A DNA stretch of 64,000 bases from Undibacterium sp. KW1 (GCF_009937955.1 NZ_AP018439.1:5518001-5582000); one strand, 5' to 3'. Counted from the first letter of the stretch, positions 11,212 through 22,503 are shown. Notes: a model not told the origin generated them from the sequence alone. Translations and numbers: made by a program.

Positions 11212-11988
11212 TCAATCGCCATCATCTGGATTAACCTGCCCCGCGCGACGCTGCAAATAGGCATCACGGAAAAAGACATATTTATCAAGTGCCGCTTCTT
11301 CCAGCAGGCTACCGGCATCCAGTACCGATGCACGCTTATCGACCAGACGCACTACCGAACCTATGTTCTTGATATACATGGGCCGTTTGTAATACCACAG
11401 GTCACCGCGCATATCGACAGGAGTCGCCAGCGCATCCCTCACCGTTGATGGCCCCAATACCGGCAAGACCAGATAAGGGCCGGACTTCACACCCCAGCGC
11501 CCCAGGGTTTGCCCAAAATCTTCATTATGCTTGGGCATGCCAGCCGCTGAACCTATGTCGATCAGACCACCGATACCTATGGTGGTGTTCACGGCAAAAC
11601 GCATGACGTCGGTGACACCATCATTGACACGTCCTTGCAGCAAATTGTTCACTGCATTCCAGACATCGCCAATATTGCTGAAAAAATTGCCTATACCAGT
11701 CTGTACAAAACTTGGCGTAGCAGCACGGTAAGCCTGTGCCACTGGTTTCACGACTGCCGTATCGACGGTGTCGTTAAAGCTGAACATGGCACGGTTGAAA
11801 CCCTCCAGCGGATCGCGCGGGTTCTTACCTATATTGGTCTTGGTACTCAATACATCAAGAGTCTGGTCAGCCTTGTCCTTGATTTTTTCTACAGTGACTG
11901 TACTGCAGCCGGTCAGCAAAACACTGACCAATAAAAGGAACATGGTCAGCAACCTGCCGGTAGCAGGAAATTTATCTGTTCGTGTCAT
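11212..11988 (-). CDS. mlaA: Outer-membrane lipoprotein MlaA (VacJ)
   Basis: MlaA removes phospholipids from the outer leaflet of the outer membrane and passes them to MlaC. The 258-residue protein has a lipoprotein signal with the lipobox LLTGC at about residue 28. The RDPLEGFNRAMFSFNDTVD and LGRWGVKSGPYLVLPVLGPST motifs are VacJ hallmarks. In E. coli mlaA is unlinked; here it sits inside the mla operon between mlaD and mlaC, as in other betaproteobacteria. The start overlaps the mlaD stop by 4 bp. Confidence 0.96.
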   Translation of the reverse strand: MTRTDKFPATGRLLTMFLLLVSVLLTGCSTVTVEKIKDKADQTLDVLSTKTNIGKNPRDPLEGFNRAMFSFNDTVDTAVVKPVAQAYRAATPSFVQTGIGNFFSNIGDVWNAVNNLLQGRVNDGVTDVMRFAVNTTIGIGGLIDIGSAAGMPKHNEDFGQTLGRWGVKSGPYLVLPVLGPSTVRDALATPVDMRGDLWYYKRPMYIKNIGSVVRLVDKRASVLDAGSLLEEAALDKYVFFRDAYLQRRAGQVNPDDGD

Positions 11989-12461
11989 TTTTTCTCTTCC
12001 GTATTACCGTCTGCTGCTTTGCTGAACAGGAACTGACTGATCAGGCTTTCGAGCACGATGGCATCCTGGGTAAATTTAATTCTGTCACCTGCGGCCAGCA
12101 GTTTGTCATCGCTGCCTGCAGTCAAACCTATATATTGTTCACCAAGCAAACCTGCGGTCAGTATCTTGATGGATGAATTTTGTGGAAATTTGTAACGTTT
12201 TTCTAACTCCATGACGACAGTCGCCTGGTAGGTTTTATCGTCAAACTTGATTTCGCTGATGCGTCCTACCACTACACCTGCACTTTTGACTGCAGCTCTG
12301 GGTTTGAGGCCGCCTATATTGTCGAAGCGTGCAGTAACAGTATAGGTCTGCTCAAAGGACAAAGAACTTAAATTGCCCGCCTTGAGTGCCAGAAACAACA
12401 GAGCAGCGGCACCCAGCAAGACAAACAGCCCTACCCAGAAGTCGAGAGATTTTTTTTGCAT
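11985..12461 (-). CDS. mlaD: MCE-domain substrate-binding protein MlaD
   Basis: MlaD is the inner-membrane-anchored MCE protein that forms a hexameric ring receiving lipid from MlaC. It has 158 residues: one N-terminal membrane segment (DFWVGLFVLLGAAALLFLAL) and a single MCE domain with the FDNIGGLKPRAAVKSAGVVVG motif. The C-terminal part LLGEQYIGL is typical. A 126-bp gap separates it from mlaE upstream. Confidence 0.96.
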   Translation of the reverse strand: MQKKSLDFWVGLFVLLGAAALLFLALKAGNLSSLSFEQTYTVTARFDNIGGLKPRAAVKSAGVVVGRISEIKFDDKTYQATVVMELEKRYKFPQNSSIKILTAGLLGEQYIGLTAGSDDKLLAAGDRIKFTQDAIVLESLISQFLFSKAADGNTEEKK

Positions 12462-12587
12462 TTTTCTTTTCCACCTATTTCTTGCGATTTCTTACGTTTT
12501 TGCCAAGCTCACAGCCACTTTGCGGGCATGGCAATTAATTCATTTTCCCCTACCCGCACAGTGTGAAATAGGCGGGTCAGGACGGGA

Positions 12588-13355
12588 TTACTGGAACATC
12601 CAGGCCGTCAACAGGAAGTCCAGCCACAGCACCAGCAAAGAGGATATGACCACGGTCCTGGTGGTGGCGCGCGCTACCCCTTCGGGTGTAGGCTGCGCTT
12701 CATAACCCTGGAACAATGCAACAAAGCTTACTGCAAAACCAAAGACGATGCTTTTGACAACACCATTGCCTATGTCCTGGAATACTTCTACCCCTGCCTG
12801 CATCTGCGACCAGAAAGCGCCATTATCAACACCGATCAGTTTCACACCAACAACATAACCACCAATAATGCCCATGGCATTAAAAATAGAGGTAAGTATG
12901 GGCATGGCGATGATGCCAGCCAGGAAACGCGGTGCCAGTACCCTTTGTATAGGATTGACTGCCATCATTTCCATCGCAGCCAGTTGTTCACCGGCCTTCA
13001 TCAAACCTATCTCTGCGGTCAGCGAAGTACCGGCGCGGCCCGCAAATAGCAAGGCCGTGACGACCGGGCCCAGTTCCCGTACCAGCGAGAGCGCAACCAG
13101 CAGGCCCAGCGCCTCCTCAGAGCCATAACGGTTCAGGGTGTAATAACCCTGGTAGGCCAGCACAAAGCCGACAAACAATCCCGACACCGCAATAATCACC
13201 ATGGAGTAATTGCCGATGAAATGGATCTGGTCCGTTATCAGTCGTGGCCTGCGCCACAAACCGCCGCAATTCATCAATATCGAAAAAAAGCTGCGGGCCG
13301 CATAACCCAGGTCAGCCATGGTCGATCTGACAAAACCACCAATTTTTTCTATCAT
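12588..13355 (-). CDS. mlaE: Lipid asymmetry ABC transporter permease MlaE
   Basis: MlaE is the permease of the Mla phospholipid transporter. The 255-residue protein has five to six hydrophobic segments. The ELGPVVTALLFAGRAGTSLTAEIGLMKAGEQLAAMEMMAVNP region is the family signature (coupling helix and core). It starts at 13355, overlapping the mlaF stop by 4 bp, so the ATPase and permease are translationally coupled. Confidence 0.96.
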   Translation of the reverse strand: MIEKIGGFVRSTMADLGYAARSFFSILMNCGGLWRRPRLITDQIHFIGNYSMVIIAVSGLFVGFVLAYQGYYTLNRYGSEEALGLLVALSLVRELGPVVTALLFAGRAGTSLTAEIGLMKAGEQLAAMEMMAVNPIQRVLAPRFLAGIIAMPILTSIFNAMGIIGGYVVGVKLIGVDNGAFWSQMQAGVEVFQDIGNGVVKSIVFGFAVSFVALFQGYEAQPTPEGVARATTRTVVISSLLVLWLDFLLTAWMFQ

Positions 13356-14155
13356 GTGCGCTTCTCCAAACCCAGGTCCGCCTGCAGGGATGCGCCGGGA
13401 TAATGGAAAGGCACGGGTCCATCTGCCTCTGCATGCACAAACTGTTTTACATACGGGTCTTGTGACACCCGCATTTCTTCTGGTGTACCTTGCGCGACTA
13501 TCTTGCCCTTGGACAGGAAATACACATAGTCAGCAATCGCAAAGGTTTCGTGCACATCGTGCGACACCAGGATGGAAGTAGACCCCAAAGCGTCGTTCAA
13601 GTTCCGTATCAGATTGGCAGCAACACCCATGGAAATAGGATCAAGCCCGGCAAAGGGCTCGTCATACATGATCAATTCAGGGTCCAGCGCTACTGCACGG
13701 GCCAGCGCCACGCGCCTGGCCATGCCACCAGAGATTTCAGCAGGCATCAAACTGGCGGCATTACGCAAACCCACGGCCTGTAGTTTCAGCAAGACCAGGT
13801 CACGTATCATGGTTTCACTGAGACTGGTATGTTCGCGCATGGGGAAAGCGACGTTATCAAAGACATTCAGGTCCGTGAACAAGGCACCATGCTGGAACAG
13901 CATGCCCATTTTGCGGCGGATTGCATACAAGCCCTGGGTATCGAGCTCGCTGATTTCCTGACCATTGACCTTGATACTGCCGCGCTGCGCGCGGATTTGC
14001 CCGCCTATCAGACGCAAGATCGTAGTCTTGCCCGAACCTGAACCACCCATGACGGCAATCAGTTTACCGCGTGGGAAATCCATACGGAGTTCAGACAGGA
14101 TAGTCCGGTCTCCATACCCAAACTGGATATCGCGAATTTCTACAAGATTTGGCAC
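13352..14155 (-). CDS. mlaF: Lipid asymmetry ABC transporter ATP-binding protein MlaF
   Basis: MlaF powers lipid movement through MlaE. Walker A is GGSGSGKTT, the signature EISGGMARRVALARA and Walker B LIMYDEPFAGLDP, followed by the H-loop SHDVHE. 267 residues, with the GTG start at 14155. It is the first gene of the mlaFEDACB operon, and the AT-rich gap behind it presumably holds the promoter, though I could not pick a convincing -35/-10 pair. Confidence 0.95.
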   Translation of the reverse strand: MPNLVEIRDIQFGYGDRTILSELRMDFPRGKLIAVMGGSGSGKTTILRLIGGQIRAQRGSIKVNGQEISELDTQGLYAIRRKMGMLFQHGALFTDLNVFDNVAFPMREHTSLSETMIRDLVLLKLQAVGLRNAASLMPAEISGGMARRVALARAVALDPELIMYDEPFAGLDPISMGVAANLIRNLNDALGSTSILVSHDVHETFAIADYVYFLSKGKIVAQGTPEEMRVSQDPYVKQFVHAEADGPVPFHYPGASLQADLGLEKRT

Positions 14156-14497
14156 AACAATGGGAAGGTAGTTTTATAAAAACTAGATTGTAATGCAGAA
14201 AGGCAAAGAGGGTTGTACAGACAACTATATCAAAAAAACAACTAATTGATGAATATTCGGAATAATGCTCTTATTTAAGCTAAAACACGAGAAATATGCA
14301 TTTTTCCAAATTTAATTCAAATCAGGGGGATGAAAATAATTTTTATTAATGAACGGAAAGTCAGTTATTTACAAAATTCCTGCCAAATTTGACTTGCGGC
14401 TGCTGACTTACAACTGATTTCAGTGATGAAGGCAAATCAAGGCAGCATGCCCGTCACCACTGAAAATATGAGTGACGGACATGGATTTCAACCAGGA
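14156..14497. other. Intergenic region between mlaF and gltD
   Basis: This 342-bp stretch has no coding frame worth reporting. The half near mlaF is AT-rich and probably carries its promoter. The half near gltD holds a strong inverted repeat, listed separately, plus a longer-range pair TTTCAGTG (14418-14425) and CACTGAAA (14458-14465). Confidence 0.5.
14446..14483 (-). terminator. Hairpin just downstream of gltD
   Basis: CATGCCCGTCAC (14446-14457) and GTGACGGACATG (14472-14483) form a 12-bp stem with one G-U wobble and a 14-base loop on the minus-strand RNA, starting about 14 bases after the gltD stop. There is no U-run, so it is either a weak or factor-assisted terminator or an mRNA 3' stabiliser. 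Confidence 0.5.
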
Positions 14498-15961
14498 TTA
14501 GCGAGGCAAAACAGAATCACCCATCAAGAAGGCATCCACTTCGCGCGCGCATTGACGTCCTTCACGTATCGCCCATACCACCAGCGACTGACCACGGCGC
14601 ATGTCACCTGCGGCATACACCTTGTCTACATTGGTCCTGTAACAGCCAGCACCATCAGTCGTTGCCCTGGCATTGCCACGCGCATCCTTATCGACACCAA
14701 AAGCATCGAGCACCTGTTGTACCGGCGAGACAAAGCCCATGGCCAGCAAGACCAGATCGGCTTTCATCTCAAATTCAGAGTCTGGCACTTCCTGCATCTT
14801 GCCATCTTTCCATTCGACGCGGCAGGCGATCAGTTTTTCGACCTTGCCTGCCTTGCCTTCCAGGCGCTTGGTCGCTACTGCCCAGTCGCGGTCGCAACCT
14901 TCTTCATGGGAAGAAGAGGTGCGTAACTTGGTTGGCCAGTAAGGCCAGACCAGGGGTTTGTTTTCTTGCTCTGGCGGTTGTGGCATCAGTTCAAACTGGG
15001 CAACTGATTTGGCACCGTGACGGTTGGATGTGCCTACGCAGTCAGAACCGGTATCACCACCACCGATGACGACCACATGCTTGCCGCTGGCCATGATCTG
15101 GTCCTTGACCTTGTCACCGGCATTGACCTTGTTTTGCAAGGGCAAAAAGTCCATGGCGAAATGCACACCTTTGAGTTCGCGGCCAGGCACGGGCAAGTCG
15201 CGTGGCGTTTCTGCACCACCGGCGATGATGACGGCATCAAAGTCTTTTTGCAGTTGTTCAGGCGAGATGGTTTCCTTGGCCCAGTTGGTCACTGTTGCCG
15301 GGAAGTCCTTGCCAACGAATACGCTGGTGCGGAAAGTCACCCCCTCTGCCACCATCTGATCGACACGGCGGTCGATATGGGATTTTTCCATCTTGAAGTC
15401 AGGAATCCCATAGCGCAGCAAGCCACCGACACGGTCATTCTTTTCAAATACTGTCACATCATGGCCAACACGCGCCAGTTGCTGGGCGGCAGCCAGGCCC
15501 GCAGGACCAGAGCCAACCACGGCAATTTTCTTGCCAGTCTTGATGGATGGCACTTGCGGTACGACCCAGCCATTTTCCCAGCCTTTGTCGATGATGAAAT
15601 GTTCTATCGACTTGATACCAACCGCATCGCTATTGATACCAAGAGTACAGGCAGATTCACAAGGTGCTGGACAAATGCGACCTGTGAACTCCGGGAAATT
15701 ATTCGTCGAATGCAGGGTATCGAGGGCCAGTTTGTAATTACCGTTGAACACCAGGTCATTCCAGTCAGGGATGATGTTGTTGACGGGGCAGCCGTTATTA
15801 CAGAAAGGAATGCCGCAATCCATGCAGCGTGCGGCCTGGACCTTGGCCTGGCCATCATCAAGATGCACCAAAAATTCCTTGTAATGCTTTTTGCGTGACT
15901 GTGGCGCTTCGCTTGCTTCCTGCAAACGCTGGTATTCCATGAAGCCGGTAACTTTACCCAT
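14498..15961 (-). CDS. gltD: Glutamate synthase small (beta) subunit GltD
   Basis: GltD passes electrons from NADPH to the large subunit during glutamate synthesis from glutamine and 2-oxoglutarate. 487 residues. The N-terminal cysteine clusters [14 protein letters not shown] and CPAPCESAC coordinate 4Fe-4S centres. The FAD-binding [15 protein letters not shown] is near residue 150 and the NADPH-binding [13 protein letters not shown] near residue 290. It follows gltB after 115 bp. Confidence 0.97.
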   Translation of the reverse strand: MGKVTGFMEYQRLQEASEAPQSRKKHYKEFLVHLDDGQAKVQAARCMDCGIPFCNNGCPVNNIIPDWNDLVFNGNYKLALDTLHSTNNFPEFTGRICPAPCESACTLGINSDAVGIKSIEHFIIDKGWENGWVVPQVPSIKTGKKIAVVGSGPAGLAAAQQLARVGHDVTVFEKNDRVGGLLRYGIPDFKMEKSHIDRRVDQMVAEGVTFRTSVFVGKDFPATVTNWAKETISPEQLQKDFDAVIIAGGAETPRDLPVPGRELKGVHFAMDFLPLQNKVNAGDKVKDQIMASGKHVVVIGGGDTGSDCVGTSNRHGAKSVAQFELMPQPPEQENKPLVWPYWPTKLRTSSSHEEGCDRDWAVATKRLEGKAGKVEKLIACRVEWKDGKMQEVPDSEFEMKADLVLLAMGFVSPVQQVLDAFGVDKDARGNARATTDGAGCYRTNVDKVYAAGDMRRGQSLVVWAIREGRQCAREVDAFLMGDSVLPR

Positions 15962-16046
15962 TTTCTAACCTCAATTTTGTTGCGGGCATCTGCCCTGTCC
16001 GAATCTAAAATAAGCTGAATAGTCTGGAGAACACAGGAAGGCGCGA

Positions 16047-16063
16047 CCGCAGCAAAGCTGCGG
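16047..16063 (-). repeat. Hairpin in the gltB-gltD gap
   Basis: CCGCAGC and GCTGCGG form a perfect 7-bp GC-rich stem with an AAA loop, 14 bases after the gltB stop. No U-run follows. It may tune the ratio of the two subunits by slowing 3' decay or transcription; that is inference. Confidence 0.5.
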
Positions 16064-16076
16064 CACGCTCACTCGA

Positions 16077-19000
16077 CTATGCCGTGACTTTTTCCTTTTT
16101 CACTGCGAGCTGTTTGGCTGCATACATTTCACCCAGGGCGCGCTTGTATTCGGTAGGGAATACCTTGACGAACTTGGCACGGCTGCGGGCCCAGTCGTCC
16201 AGCAAATTGCGGGCGCGGGTACTGCCTGTGTGTTTGAAATGACGCTCTATCAGATTGCGCAGGATGGCTTCATCCGTCTCGCCATCACCACCACGCGTGC
16301 GGCTATGCCAGATGGATTTATCCAGGGTCGCGATCTGTACATCACCAGCCAATACCGGCTCCAGTGTCACCATGGACATATTGCACTTGGCTTCGAATTC
16401 AGCTTCCGGGTCATACACATAGGCGATACCACCCGACATACCGGCAGCAAAGTTACGGCCTGTGTTACCCAGCACGATGACGGTGCCGCCTGTCATGTAT
16501 TCGCAACCATGATCGCCCGTACCTTCGATGACAGCCAGCGCACCGGAATTACGCACGGCGAAACGTTCGCCAGCCACACCATTGATGAAGGCTTCACCAG
16601 AAATGGCACCGTACAGAACTGTGTTGCCGCAGATGATGTTATCGACAGCCCAGCCACGGAATTCTGTATTCGGGCGGATGATGATACGGCCACCGGACAA
16701 ACCTTTGCCGACATAATCATTACCTTCGCCCACCAGATCGAGGGTCACGCCATGCGCCAGGAAGGCACCGGCAGACTGGCCAGCCGTACCTTGCAACTGT
16801 ATGTGAATAGTGTCATCCGGCAAACCAGCGTGACCATATTTCTTCGCCACTTCGCCAGACAACATCGTGCCCACAGTGCGGTTCAGGTTTTTGATCGGTG
16901 AAATGAAGGATACTTTTTCACCATTCTCCAGAGCGATTTTTGCCTGGGCAATCAGTTTATTGTCGAGCGCTTTTTCCAGACCATGGTCTTGTACATCGAC
17001 ATGGCGTATCGCTGCACCTTCAGCCAGTTCTGGCTGATAGAAGATGCGACTGAAGTCCAGGCCCTTGGCTTTCCAGTGGGCGACTGCCTTGGATTTATCC
17101 AGCAGATCAACACGGCCTATCAAATCGTCATAAGTGCGTATGCCCAGTTGCGCCATGATCTGACGCAACTCTTCTGCAACGAAGAAGAAGTAATTGACGA
17201 CATATTCAGGCTTGCCAGAGAACTTGGCACGCAGGACCGGGTCTTGTGTAGCCACACCTACCGGGCAGGTATTCAGATGGCATTTGCGCATCATGATGCA
17301 TCCTTCGACCACCAGCGGTGCTGTAGCAAAACCGATTTCATCGGCACCCAGCATGGCCGCAATCGCGACGTCACGGCCAGTTTTCATCTGGCCATCGGCC
17401 TGTACACGCACACGGCCACGCAAGCCATTCAAGACCAGGGTTTGCTGGGTTTCAGACAAACCCAGTTCCCACGGTGTACCGGCATGCTTGATGGAGGACA
17501 AAGGTGAAGCACCCGTACCACCATCATGACCGGCGATAACAACGTGGTCAGCCTTGGCTTTGGAGACACCGGCAGCAACCGTACCGACACCCACTTCAGA
17601 CACCAGCTTGACCGAGATCGAGGCTTTGGGATTGGCGTTTTTCAAGTCATGGATCAACTGCGCCAGATCTTCAATCGAATAAATATCGTGATGCGGTGGC
17701 GGAGAAATCAAGCCCACACCAGGCACAGAGAATCGCAGTTTGGCGATGTATTCCGACACCTTATGGCCAGGCAACTGACCGCCCTCACCTGGCTTGGCAC
17801 CTTGCGCCATCTTGATCTGTATCTGGTCGGCAGAACTCAGGTATTCCGTCGTGACACCAAAGCGGCCAGACGCGACCTGCTTGATTTTCGAGCGCAGCGA
17901 GTCACCATCCTGCAAGGGAATATCGACTTCTATCTGGTCCTTGCCGACGACAGACGCCAGCGTCGCGCCCTGCTTGATAGGGATACCTTTGAGCTCTTGC
18001 TGATAGCGTGCGGGATCTTCACCGCCCTCACCAGTATTTGATTTACCGCCTATGCGGTTCATCGCAATCGCCAGTGTCGCATGGGCTTCTGTGCTGATGG
18101 AACCCAGGGACATCGCACCAGTCGCAAAACGTTTGACGATTTCCTTGGCTGGTTCTACCTGATCCAAAGGTATTGCCTTGGCAGGATCGATCTTGAATTC
18201 AAACAAGCCGCGCAAGGTCATGTGGCGCTTGCTTTGATCATTGATGATCTGTGCGTATTCTTTATACGAATTATAGTTGTTGGCACGGGTGGAATGCTGC
18301 AACTTGGCGATTGCATCCGGTGTCCACATGTGGTCTTCACCACGCACACGGAAGGCATATTCGCCACCGGCATCCAGGGCGTTTTCCAGTACCGGGTCGG
18401 CACCAAAAGCAGCTTTATGCAAACGCAGGGCTTCCTCAGCAACTTCAAATACGCCTATGCCTTCTACATTCGATGCCGTGCCCTTGAAGTATTTATCAAC
18501 CAGGGATTTGTTGAGACCGACAGCTTCAAAAATCTGCGCGCCGCAATAAGACATATAGGTAGAGATACCCATCTTGGACATGACTTTCATCAAGCCCTTG
18601 CCGACTGCCTTGGTGTAGTTATAGACCGCTTTTTCTGCCGACAATTCACCCGACAAATCCTTGGCCATGTCGGCCAGTGTCTGCATCGCCAGATAAGGAT
18701 GAACTGCTTCAGCGCCATAACCTGCCAGCAAGGCAAAGTGATGGGTTTCGCGGGCAGAGCCAGTCTCGACTACCAGACCAGTGGTGGTGCGCAAACCCTT
18801 GCTGACCAGGTGCTGATGCACAGTCGACGTTGCCAGCAAAGCCGGGATGGCGACATAGTTGGCATCCATCTTGCGGTCAGTGATGATCATGATGTTGTGG
18901 CCAGACTTGACCGCATCAACGACTTCAGCACAAATGGAGGCCAGGCGCGCTTCGATACCATCCTTGCCCCAGGCAATGGGGTAGCAGATATCCAGCTCGT

Positions 19001-20765
19001 AGGACTTGAACTTGCCACCGGTATTGGCGCTGATATTGCGCAGCTTGGCGATGTCAGCAAAATCCAGTATCGGTTGCGCGACTTCCAGACGCATCGGTGG
19101 GTTGATGTTATTGGTGTCCAGCAAATTCGGTTTTGGACCGATGAAGGATACCAGCGACATCACCATCGCTTCGCGGATAGGGTCGATAGGTGGATTAGTC
19201 ACCTGCGCAAACAATTGCTTGAAGTAGTTATACAGAGGCTTGAGCTTGTTCGACATGACTGCCAGCGAAGAATCATTGCCCATGGAGCCGATTGCTTCTT
19301 CGCCTGCCAGCGCCATTGGTGCCATCAGGAACTTCAAGTCTTCCTGGGTATAACCAAAGGCTTGCTGACGGTCCAGCAAAGTGGCGGAGTATTCTATCTT
19401 GTCTTCTGCGGCCTTCAACTCATTGAGCTTTATACGGACGGATTTAATCCATTGCTTGTAAGGCTTGGCATTGGCGTAGGTATCCTTGATTTCCTTGTCA
19501 TCGATGATGCGGCCGGCTTCCAGGTCGATGAGGAACATCTTGCCTGGTTGCAGACGCCATTTCTTGATGATCTTGGATTCTGGAATAGGCAAGACGCCGG
19601 ATTCAGATGCCATAACGACCAGGTCATCATCGGTAACGATATAACGTGCCGGACGCAGGCCATTACGGTCCAGTGTGCCGCCGATCTGGCGGCCATCGGT
19701 AAAGGCCATGGCGGCTGGGCCGTCCCATGGTTCCATCATCGCTGCATGGTATTCATAGAAGGCGCGGCGGTTTTCATCCATCATGGTGTGGTTTTCCCAG
19801 GCTTCCGGGATCATCATCATCATGGCTTGCGCGATGGGGTATCCAGCCATGACCAGCAATTCCAGCGCATTGTCGAAACTTGCGGTATCGGACTGGCCTT
19901 CAAATATCAGCGGATACAGTTTTTGCAGATCGTCGCCGAGTACCGCAGATTTCATGACACCTTCACGCGCGCGCATCCAGTTGAAATTGCCTTTGACGGT
20001 ATTGATTTCACCGTTATGCGCAATCATGCGGTAAGGGTGAGCCAGCGGCCATTCGGGGAAGGTATTTGTCGAGAAGCGCTGATGCACCAGGGCCAGCGCG
20101 GAAACGCAACGCTCATCCTGCAAGTCTTTATAGTAGATACCTACCTGATCAGCCAGCAGCAAGCCTTTATAGACGATGGTACGGGCAGACATGGATGGCA
20201 CAAAGTACTCTTTGCCATGCAAAAGATGCAGGGCTTCAATCGCATGCACAGCCGATTTGCGGATGACATACAGTTTGCGTTCCAGTGCATCTGTCACCAT
20301 GATGTCAGGGCCGCGGCCGATGAAAATCTGGCGTATGACCGGTTCTTTTTCACGCACGGTAGGCGACATAGGCATGTCGCGATCCACCGGCACATCGCGC
20401 CAGCCCAGTACTACCTGGCCTTCTGCGCGCACGGCTCGTTCTATCTCTTGTTCGCAAGCCAGGCGGGATGCATGTTCCTTAGGCAGGAAGATCATGCCTA
20501 CGCCATATTCACCCGGTGGAGGCAGGTTGATGCCCTGCTTGGCCATCTCTTCACGGTAATACTGGTCAGGAATCTGGATCAGAATACCGGCACCGTCACC
20601 CATCAGGGCATCGGCACCAACCGCGCCCCTGTGGTCAAGATTTTTCAAAATCAACAAACCCTGATCGACGATGGCATGCGTCTTCTTGCCTTTGATATGG
20701 GCAACAAAACCTACGCCACAGGCGTCATGTTCATTGGATGGGTCGTATAAACCTTGAGCGTGCAT
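16077..20765 (-). CDS. gltB: Glutamate synthase large (alpha) subunit GltB
   Basis: GltB hydrolyses glutamine at its N-terminal Ntn amidotransferase site and uses the ammonia to make glutamate from 2-oxoglutarate. The start at ATG 20765 has a good GGAG site; the frame runs open further to 20858 without a Shine-Dalgarno. 1562 residues. A short propeptide precedes the nucleophile Cys16 in HDACGVGF. The FMN-binding synthase domain has [13 protein letters not shown] and [10 protein letters not shown]. The 3Fe-4S site is [15 protein letters not shown]. The C-terminal GXGXG beta-helix domain follows. The protein appears intact. Confidence 0.97.
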   Translation of the reverse strand: MHAQGLYDPSNEHDACGVGFVAHIKGKKTHAIVDQGLLILKNLDHRGAVGADALMGDGAGILIQIPDQYYREEMAKQGINLPPPGEYGVGMIFLPKEHASRLACEQEIERAVRAEGQVVLGWRDVPVDRDMPMSPTVREKEPVIRQIFIGRGPDIMVTDALERKLYVIRKSAVHAIEALHLLHGKEYFVPSMSARTIVYKGLLLADQVGIYYKDLQDERCVSALALVHQRFSTNTFPEWPLAHPYRMIAHNGEINTVKGNFNWMRAREGVMKSAVLGDDLQKLYPLIFEGQSDTASFDNALELLVMAGYPIAQAMMMMIPEAWENHTMMDENRRAFYEYHAAMMEPWDGPAAMAFTDGRQIGGTLDRNGLRPARYIVTDDDLVVMASESGVLPIPESKIIKKWRLQPGKMFLIDLEAGRIIDDKEIKDTYANAKPYKQWIKSVRIKLNELKAAEDKIEYSATLLDRQQAFGYTQEDLKFLMAPMALAGEEAIGSMGNDSSLAVMSNKLKPLYNYFKQLFAQVTNPPIDPIREAMVMSLVSFIGPKPNLLDTNNINPPMRLEVAQPILDFADIAKLRNISANTGGKFKSYELDICYPIAWGKDGIEARLASICAEVVDAVKSGHNIMIITDRKMDANYVAIPALLATSTVHQHLVSKGLRTTTGLVVETGSARETHHFALLAGYGAEAVHPYLAMQTLADMAKDLSGELSAEKAVYNYTKAVGKGLMKVMSKMGISTYMSYCGAQIFEAVGLNKSLVDKYFKGTASNVEGIGVFEVAEEALRLHKAAFGADPVLENALDAGGEYAFRVRGEDHMWTPDAIAKLQHSTRANNYNSYKEYAQIINDQSKRHMTLRGLFEFKIDPAKAIPLDQVEPAKEIVKRFATGAMSLGSISTEAHATLAIAMNRIGGKSNTGEGGEDPARYQQELKGIPIKQGATLASVVGKDQIEVDIPLQDGDSLRSKIKQVASGRFGVTTEYLSSADQIQIKMAQGAKPGEGGQLPGHKVSEYIAKLRFSVPGVGLISPPPHHDIYSIEDLAQLIHDLKNANPKASISVKLVSEVGVGTVAAGVSKAKADHVVIAGHDGGTGASPLSSIKHAGTPWELGLSETQQTLVLNGLRGRVRVQADGQMKTGRDVAIAAMLGADEIGFATAPLVVEGCIMMRKCHLNTCPVGVATQDPVLRAKFSGKPEYVVNYFFFVAEELRQIMAQLGIRTYDDLIGRVDLLDKSKAVAHWKAKGLDFSRIFYQPELAEGAAIRHVDVQDHGLEKALDNKLIAQAKIALENGEKVSFISPIKNLNRTVGTMLSGEVAKKYGHAGLPDDTIHIQLQGTAGQSAGAFLAHGVTLDLVGEGNDYVGKGLSGGRIIIRPNTEFRGWAVDNIICGNTVLYGAISGEAFINGVAGERFAVRNSGALAVIEGTGDHGCEYMTGGTVIVLGNTGRNFAAGMSGGIAYVYDPEAEFEAKCNMSMVTLEPVLAGDVQIATLDKSIWHSRTRGGDGETDEAILRNLIERHFKHTGSTRARNLLDDWARSRAKFVKVFPTEYKRALGEMYAAKQLAVKKEKVTA

Positions 20766-21210
20766 AGTGGATCTCCGGAGGACAATTTCAATATCAGGAC
20801 TTACGTGAAACAGCTGTCGGCATGAATAGCTGGCTTGCTTATCTTGGCTATTCAGCAATTTTGCTGGCTGCGGATGGCAGCTTGATGACGTTAGCTTGAA
20901 GGGTGATCAAACTGTGGGCCATGCTTCCGGGTAAGGGCACGGCGCTACGCTGGACAAATGTGCCAAGTATTTTTTAATACCGGCACGACAGTTTGGCGTA
21001 AATCCTGTCAGGACAAGACAGAGAATAGTGCAGTGCAAAATATTACGCAACTGGTTTAATTGGGGTCGGTGTCAATTTAAAATAATCATATTCTCATGAA
21101 TATTTAAATAGGGACATAGTAAATGCAGTGATGTTTGTTGAGTTTCCAGCGCTCATTAAGGATTTTTGGCATGGAAACATGCCTGCAGGCCCGCTCTGTA
21201 AAAGAAAAAA
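20766..21210. other. Leader and promoter region of gltB, and 3' flank of the Y1 transposase
   Basis: No gene is visible in these 445 bp. Near gltB two overlapping inverted repeats occur in its leader: TGAATAGC (20823-20830) with GCTATTCA (20847-20854), and CAGCAA (20853-20858) with TTGCTG (20861-20866). A possible minus-strand promoter is TTGCGT (21045-21050), 17 bases, TATTCT (21022-21027). At 21058-21078 AATTG-GGGTCGGTGT-CAATT has short inverted ends. GGCATG-GAAA-CATGCC (21168-21183) is a hairpin shortly after the transposase stop. Confidence 0.4.
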
Positions 21211-21909
21211 TCATACGCTTTCCTGCGCCTTGCGGGGGCGGCCACGTTTGACGGGCTCTACCCGTCTCTCGGTCAGCTTACTCATTTCTATTTTGAATCT
21301 GGCCGAACCCAGCATCCAGGCCTTGGTGGTGGCCTGGCTAATTTCGCTGATTTGTGTATTTGACAAGCCCAGCTCCAGACTTTGCTTGTAGGCAGCCTCG
21401 CGCTGGAAAGGCGTATTGCCCAATGCCCAGTAGCAGCTATGATCAGTGATCAGGGGGTCAATATGCAAACCTACATGATGTCTGTAACTGGACCAGGTGT
21501 AATCGAGCAAATCCTGCACCAGACCAGCGCGCAGAGGATTGCTTTCCATATAAATACTGCAAGGGATGAAGTAATTGGCAGATTCAATGACAGTCGCACG
21601 GTAACGTCCCTGCCACAGGGTGCCGGTGCGCTGATATTTGCGGTTGAAATAAGGGACATAGTGACGGCCCAGCCACTGCATCATCTTGCCCAGACCTGGC
21701 TCATCACCGGGTGTCAGCAGCAGATGCAGGTGATCTGGCATCAATACATAGGCATGGATGGCAACATCAAACAGCTTGGCAGCTTGCTTGAGCCAGTCCA
21801 GAAAGCTGTTGTAATCCTCGGCATCCTGGAAAATCACGGCACCGGCATTGCCGCGCTGGATAACATGATGTTGCTGATGCGGAATAACAAGTCGGGCTAG
21901 TCTGGCCAT
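21211..21909 (-). CDS. Y1 (HUH) transposase, REP-associated (RAYT) type
   Basis: A 232-residue Y1 transposase-like protein. His60 and His62 in MPDHLHLLL form the HUH metal site. The catalytic tyrosine is probably Tyr120 in IYMESNPLRAGLV, the RAYT form of the active helix. GTLWQGRYRATVIES is another family landmark. A basic C-terminus (KRGRPRK) follows a short HTH-like segment. RAYTs are single-copy and process REP hairpins rather than moving themselves as IS200 does. Flanking hairpins exist at 21168-21183 and 21922-21941, but I see no clear REP array. Start ATG 21909, without a strong ribosome site. Confidence 0.88.
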   Translation of the reverse strand: MARLARLVIPHQQHHVIQRGNAGAVIFQDAEDYNSFLDWLKQAAKLFDVAIHAYVLMPDHLHLLLTPGDEPGLGKMMQWLGRHYVPYFNRKYQRTGTLWQGRYRATVIESANYFIPCSIYMESNPLRAGLVQDLLDYTWSSYRHHVGLHIDPLITDHSCYWALGNTPFQREAAYKQSLELGLSNTQISEISQATTKAWMLGSARFKIEMSKLTERRVEPVKRGRPRKAQESV

Positions 21910-22161
21910 GGGTGTGCGGGTAATCCAAAAGAGTCTGGATTGTGCTTGGCATCAGTCTGTCTTGTCAAAACTTATCTGCCAGCACATGCACGACAGTACC
22001 GCAACACCCTGGCGACAGCGAACTGATGCATGCATAAGCTTGCCATGAGAGCAACCACCATGCCCACCTTGCGAGAGCATGGATCATCAAAGGACTTTCA
22101 AGGATGCTTGTGCCGCCGCCAGCAATCCGGCCTGACCGAAACGCTGGCAATCATACGGCGC

Positions 22162-22503
22162 TCAGGCTGCGATGAGTTCTTGAGCCGGGCTTTTCAAGCG
22201 GAAAGCTTTGAGTGCACGGGATGCATCCGGCACTGCGACGATTTCTGGAGTACCAGTCATCAATTCAGAAATACGGCTTTTCAGGGCTTTTGCCTGTGTC
22301 GCCAGATTGAAATGTGCAGGACGCTGAGTCTGCACTATGCTCCAGCGCGCTACAGGCGCATGGCCACTACCATCCAGCAAAGATTTTTCACGCAGCCAGT
22401 TCTCAAAAGAACGGGTAGTCATGTTGCTTTCTATCCAGATCAAATGATCGGAAGTCATTTTCTTGCTGTTGTCCGAAGGGCGAACCAGTATTTCGTAAAT
22501 CAT
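22162..22503 (-). CDS. Hypothetical protein, 113 aa
   Basis: I do not recognise this protein. The start is ATG 22503, with AAGGAG at the right distance; the open frame extends to 22659 but that part is AT-rich and lacks a ribosome site. The sequence MIYEILVRPSDNSKKM is followed by a mixed alpha/beta region with no membrane segment or signal peptide. The upstream 150 bp are unusually AT-rich. It stands alone between the transposase and phnD, so context gives no function. Confidence 0.7.
   Translation of the reverse strand: MIYEILVRPSDNSKKMTSDHLIWIESNMTTRSFENWLREKSLLDGSGHAPVARWSIVQTQRPAHFNLATQAKALKSRISELMTGTPEIVAVPDASRALKAFRLKSPAQELIAA

Noticed and set aside
18081..20750. An 889-codon open frame on the plus strand opposite gltB.
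   Set aside because: It is antisense to a clear, conserved gltB; the translation has no recognisable domain and an odd Gln/His/Phe-rich composition. It arises from codon bias of the opposite strand.
20766..21050. A glutamine-type riboswitch in the gltB leader.
   Set aside because: The stems are short and do not match the glnA or downstream-peptide motifs as I know them.
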